Source: Ferruginibacter sp.
Lineage (GTDB): Bacteria; Bacteroidota; Bacteroidia; Chitinophagales; Chitinophagaceae
Direction of reading: 5' to 3'
NCBI GenBank assembly: GCA_025359625.1
Contig: JANYFT010000365.1
Coordinates: forward strand, 1 to 64,000
Length of the DNA stretch: 64,000 bases
Every line of letters begins with the position of its first letter. The first letter of the stretch is position 1. Positions 60,043 to 64,000 of the stretch are shown here, in pieces. Position numbers and translations under genes: made by a program. The notes below the pieces were generated by a model. It made no database searches. It saw only the letters and a list, made by a program, of their open reading frames with translations, and was not told the DNA's origin.

Positions 60043-60972
60043 ATGAAAGTTACCGTTGTTGGTGCAGGAGCTGTAGGCGCAACCTGTGCAGATAATATTG
60101 CCCGTTTAGCATTGTGCGAAGAACTGGTATTGCTGGATATTAAAGAAGGCATTGCAGAAGGAAAAGCCATTGACATGATGCAAACCTCTACCCTGCTTGG
60201 TTTTGACACCAAGATTATTGGAAGCACCAATGACTACAGCAAAACAGCCAACAGCGATATTGCGGTAATTACATCAGGCCTGCCCCGTAAACCGGGAATG
60301 ACAAGAGAAGAGTTGATTGGCATAAATGCAGGCATCGTAAAAGGTGTTGCCGAAAACATTTTAAAATATTCTCCCGGGGCTATCATCATTATCATCAGTA
60401 ACCCGATGGACACCATGACTTACCTGGCATTAAAATCTACTGGCTTACCAAAAAACAGGATCATTGGTATGGGTGGCACTTTGGATAGTGCCCGTTTTAA
60501 ATATTATTTATCAACAGCTATGGGATGTTCACCAAATGATCTGCAAGGTTTTGTTGCAGGCGGCCATGGCGATACCACCATGATTCCATTAACAAGGCTG
60601 GCTACTTACCAGGGTACACCGGTAAGCAATTATTTAGATGAGGCAACCTTGAAAAAAGTAGCTGCAGATACTATGGTTGGTGGCGCTACATTAACCGGTT
60701 TGTTAGGTACATCTGCCTGGTATGCACCCGGCGCTGCTTGTGCTGCAATGGTAAAATCTATTGTGAAAGATGAGAAAAAAATATTTACCTGCTGTGTAAG
60801 CCTTGATGGTGAATATGGCCAAAAAGATATTTGCATTGGTGTTCCGGTAACCCTTGGCAAAAAGGGTTGGGAAAAAATTGTTGATTACAAACTTAATGAA
60901 GAAGAACAGGCTGCCTTTAATAAAAGTGCAGAAGCTGTAAGGAGTATGAACAGCGTGTTGAGTACATTGTAA
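60043..60972 (+). CDS. mdh: Malate dehydrogenase
   Basis: MKVTVVGAGAVGATCADNIA; GLPRKPGMTREELI; GMGGTLDSARF; GGHGDTTMIPL. Confidence 0.95.
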   Translation: MKVTVVGAGAVGATCADNIARLALCEELVLLDIKEGIAEGKAIDMMQTSTLLGFDTKIIGSTNDYSKTANSDIAVITSGLPRKPGMTREELIGINAGIVKGVAENILKYSPGAIIIIISNPMDTMTYLALKSTGLPKNRIIGMGGTLDSARFKYYLSTAMGCSPNDLQGFVAGGHGDTTMIPLTRLATYQGTPVSNYLDEATLKKVAADTMVGGATLTGLLGTSAWYAPGAACAAMVKSIVKDEKKIFTCCVSLDGEYGQKDICIGVPVTLGKKGWEKIVDYKLNEEEQAAFNKSAEAVRSMNSVLSTL

Positions 60973-60994
60973 ATTTGAGCATTAAAAAGATATT

Positions 60995-61024
60995 AAAAAA
61001 CCTCCGCATTTTTGGAGGTTTTTT
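60995..61024 (+). terminator. Terminator downstream of mdh
   Basis: aaaaaacctccgcatttttggaggtttttt. Confidence 0.85.
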
Positions 61025-61188
61025 ATTGCAATCACTTAAATATTTTTTTGCAAATAGTATTGTCCGGGCTAAGAAGCAATAAGGTTCTTCATTGGCAGCC
61101 TATCCGCCCCGGGATCGCACATTTGTACATTTATTTCTGTGGAACTTCAGCTTCCAATTGAGGTAACTCTTAGGAAATTATCCATTAA

Positions 61189-62079
61189 TTAATTAACCCC
61201 ATCAGTCACCATTTCTTTATTGATTTTTAACACCAATCCCTGCAATACTTTACCAGGACCAACTTCTGTAAAATGAGTAGTACCATCCGCAATCATGGCT
61301 TGCACACTTTGTGTCCACCTCACTGCACCGGTTAACTGATCTATTAAATTTCTTTTTATTTCAGTTGCATCGGTTACACCTTTTGCAACTATATTTTGGT
61401 ACACCGGACACAAAGGAATATTAAAGGTTGTTGCTTCAATTGCAGCAGCCAACTCTTCTTTTGCAGGTAACATTAAAGGTGAATGGAATGCCCCACCAAC
61501 TGGTAAAACCAATGCCCTTTTAGCACCGGCCGCTTTCATTTTTTCGCAGGCAATTTCAATACCTTTTATAGAACCACTTATCACCAGTTGCCCCGGGCAA
61601 TTGTAATTTGCCGGCACAACAATTTCGCCTGTTTCATTTTGTACGGCAGCACATACTTCTTCAACTTTATCATCTGCCAGAGCCAACACTGCAGCCATTG
61701 TAGATGGATTTAATTCACAGGCTTTCTGCATGGCTTTTGCCCTGATGGAAACTAATTTAAAGGCATCTTCAAAACTTAATGTACCATTGGCAACCAGCGC
61801 AGAAAATTCGCCCAACGAATGGCCTGCAACCATATCCGGTTTTGTATCAGCCAACATTTTAAACGCAATAACAGCGTGTAAAAAAACGGCAGGTTGTGTT
61901 ACATTGGTTTGCTTCAGGTCTTCATCTGTACCGGTAAACATGATATCAGAAATTCGAAAACCTGCTATATCATTTGCCTGTTCAAATAATTCCTTTGCCA
62001 GCGGATTGGTATCATACAAAATTTTACCCATCCCGCTAAACTGACTTCCCTGACCGGGGAATATGTATGCATGTGCCAT
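61189..62079 (-). CDS. fabD: Malonyl CoA-acyl carrier protein transacylase
   Basis: YIFPGQGSQFSGMG; VAGHSLGEFSALVANG; GGAFHSPLM. Confidence 0.96.
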   Translation of the reverse strand: MAHAYIFPGQGSQFSGMGKILYDTNPLAKELFEQANDIAGFRISDIMFTGTDEDLKQTNVTQPAVFLHAVIAFKMLADTKPDMVAGHSLGEFSALVANGTLSFEDAFKLVSIRAKAMQKACELNPSTMAAVLALADDKVEEVCAAVQNETGEIVVPANYNCPGQLVISGSIKGIEIACEKMKAAGAKRALVLPVGGAFHSPLMLPAKEELAAAIEATTFNIPLCPVYQNIVAKGVTDATEIKRNLIDQLTGAVRWTQSVQAMIADGTTHFTEVGPGKVLQGLVLKINKEMVTDGVN

Positions 62080-62113
62080 AAAAACAAGTTTAATTCAAAA
62101 ATAAATTTTAAAT

Positions 62114-62677
62114 TTGAACAACGAAATTATTATGGAACTATCAGACCAAATATTTAAGCCAGAGCGATATACTTACCAAGATTACTTGCTATGGAAGGGC
62201 GATTGGGAATTGGTGAATGGTTATCCATACGCAATGGCGCCATCTCCCAACAGAACTCATCAATGGTTTTCAAAGAAATTCACAATGCAGGTAAGTAAAG
62301 AAATTGACAAAGCTTCTTTAAAATGCAATTGTGAAGCATATTATGAACTTGACTGGGTCATTGATGAAAACTCAGTAGTAAGACCTGATTGTATGATAGT
62401 TTGTGGCAATTTTACGGAAGACTTTTTAAGGTTTGCACCTGCACTTATTGTGGAGATTTCTTCAAGAAAAACCAAACTAAGGGATAGAAATACAAAGTAT
62501 AATTTATACGAATTACAAGGAGTTATATATTACGTGATAGCCGATACAGAAAAAAGATCAGTTGAAATTTTTGAATTATTTAATGGAAAATATATACCAA
62601 AAAGTGATACACAATTTCAACTTATGCCTGAATGTGTCATTGATTTTGACATATCCGGCATTTGGCAATTAATGTAG
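62114..62677 (+). CDS. Uma2 family (DUF820) endonuclease
   Basis: [76 protein letters not shown]. Confidence 0.9.
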   Translation: MNNEIIMELSDQIFKPERYTYQDYLLWKGDWELVNGYPYAMAPSPNRTHQWFSKKFTMQVSKEIDKASLKCNCEAYYELDWVIDENSVVRPDCMIVCGNFTEDFLRFAPALIVEISSRKTKLRDRNTKYNLYELQGVIYYVIADTEKRSVEIFELFNGKYIPKSDTQFQLMPECVIDFDISGIWQLM

Positions 62678-63265
62678 TTTAGCACTGATTAGTTTTACAA
62701 ACTCACTCCGGGTTTCATTCTTTTCAAACTCGCCCCAAAAAGCAGAAGTAGTAGTAACGGAATTTTGTTTTTGCACCCCCCTCATCATCATGCATAAATG
62801 TGATGCTTCAATAACAACAGCAACACCAAGCGGATTCAACGTTTCTTTTATTGAATTTAATATCTGGTGCGTTAATCTTTCCTGCACCTGCAAACGCCTG
62901 CTATACACATCCACTACCCTTGCAATCTTACTCAACCCGGTTATCCATCCGTTAGGTATATATGCTACGTGCGCTTTGCCATAAAAAGGTAACATATGGT
63001 GCTCGCACATGCTATACAATTCAATATCTTTTACGATGATCATTTCGCTAACCTCTTCATGAAATTTGGCAGAATTTAAAATGGCGTTAGCATCCTGCTG
63101 ATAACCCTGGGTTAAAAACTGCATTGCTTTTGCCATTCTTTCCGGTGTTTTTTCGAGCCCTTCCCTCTTGGTATCTTCTCCTAGTAAATCCAGCGCTGCT
63201 TTGTAATTTTTTATCAATCCTGAAGTGACCGCTTCATCATACTGTTCTATTTTTTTATACGCCAT
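62669..63265 (-). CDS. folE: GTP cyclohydrolase I
   Basis: [52 protein letters not shown]. Confidence 0.96.
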   Translation of the reverse strand: MAYKKIEQYDEAVTSGLIKNYKAALDLLGEDTKREGLEKTPERMAKAMQFLTQGYQQDANAILNSAKFHEEVSEMIIVKDIELYSMCEHHMLPFYGKAHVAYIPNGWITGLSKIARVVDVYSRRLQVQERLTHQILNSIKETLNPLGVAVVIEASHLCMMMRGVQKQNSVTTTSAFWGEFEKNETRSEFVKLISAKLH

Positions 63266-63368
63266 TTGCTTGTGTTATAATTATTTTTTGTTTAATTGTA
63301 TCAATCACATCATACAGCAATTTTTATTCTCGCCGCCGCTTTTATTTTTATCCGTTTAATGTTTGTTA

Positions 63369-63797
63369 TCAAATAGCAGGATATTCTACAAAATTTCTTT
63401 CCGTTTCGTACAAGCGTACCTGCAAGTCAAAACGGGGGTCAATCTTCTCTCTCAAAATAGTATAAATAACCACTACAATATTTTCTGCACTGGGATTTAT
63501 ATTTTTAAACTCCGCAGTATCCAGGTTTAAATTTTTATGATCAAAGCGGTCCAATACATTTTCCTTTATCAGGCCGCTTAATAATTTCATGTCGTATACA
63601 TAACCTGTCGCTTCATCAGGCACACCAATAACTTTTACTATCAATTCATAATTATGACCATGAAAATGTGGATTATTACATTTGCCAAATATCCTTGCAT
63701 TGGTAGCATCATCCCAGAATGGATTGTTTAAACGATGGGCGGCATTAAAATGTTCTCTCCGGAAAACTGCTACTTTGTTATTCATGATGTTTGCCAA
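63369..63797 (-). CDS. 6-carboxy/6-pyruvoyl tetrahydropterin synthase family protein
   Basis: FRREHFNAAHRL; KCNNPHFHGHNYELIVKV; LDRFDHKNLN. Confidence 0.94.
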   Translation of the reverse strand: MANIMNNKVAVFRREHFNAAHRLNNPFWDDATNARIFGKCNNPHFHGHNYELIVKVIGVPDEATGYVYDMKLLSGLIKENVLDRFDHKNLNLDTAEFKNINPSAENIVVVIYTILREKIDPRFDLQVRLYETERNFVEYPAI

Positions 63798-63823
63798 CTT
63801 TAATTACAATAATTAAAATACAC

Positions 63824-64000
63824 TTAAAATCTTAAGATTGAGATTTTTTTTAACCGTTCAAGATAATTTTCTGGATATAATACAGAAGTGTGCTGTTTAA
63901 ACAATTCAGGTTTTAAGATCAATAACAAATCATGATGCAATTTTGTTTGCAACACCTTATGGTTCAATTGCCATAATACTCCACAAAAATACGTGGTGTT
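63824..64000 (-). CDS. C-terminal fragment of an unidentified protein (truncated by window edge)
   Basis: Open minus frame ...NTTYFCGVLWQLNHKVLQTKLHHDLLLILKPELFKQHTSVLYPENYLERLKKISILRF*. Confidence 0.5.
   Translation of the reverse strand, partial: NTTYFCGVLWQLNHKVLQTKLHHDLLLILKPELFKQHTSVLYPENYLERLKKISILRF

Noticed and set aside
62114-62677. Uma2-family gene considered as part of a defence island
   Set aside because: Isolated between fabD and folE with no restriction, methylase or other defence partners; Uma2 genes are common singletons.

Overview
This window looks like a chromosomal segment of a Bacteroidota bacterium, probably a Chitinophagaceae relative. That placement rests on gene content and the T9SS-type C-terminal domain; no search was run. 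Most of it is housekeeping: a tRNA-Thr/Tyr/Gly/Thr-tuf locus, hpf-xer-rpsU, ribE, hscA, a long aromatic amino-acid operon (pheA-aminotransferase-tyrA-GNAT-DAHPS/CM-aroB-aroA-aroC), lipB, rluD, glk, def, ruvX, ubiA-like, mutS, glmM, accB/accC, efp, mdh, fabD, folE and queD-like. Accessory genes include a small surface-glycan cluster, a T9SS-type secreted protein, an HTTM pair, and an ECF sigma factor next to a membrane-tethered trypsin-like protease. The most interesting signal is in the 430-bp leader of the aromatic operon. A short ORF absent from the ORF track encodes MKNITTNTRFYFSFYFKNRTGVFC*. It is followed by mutually exclusive antiterminator and terminator stems, which is a textbook ribosome-mediated Phe/Tyr attenuator. 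Other points of note: a perfect Shine-Dalgarno on rpsU, a degraded VapC/PIN toxin with an intact-looking small upstream ORF, two further decayed genes (VanX-like dipeptidase, DUF1801-like), a four-helix-bundle (S23/IVP-like) gene between accB and accC flanked by repeats, and several short intergenic repeats.
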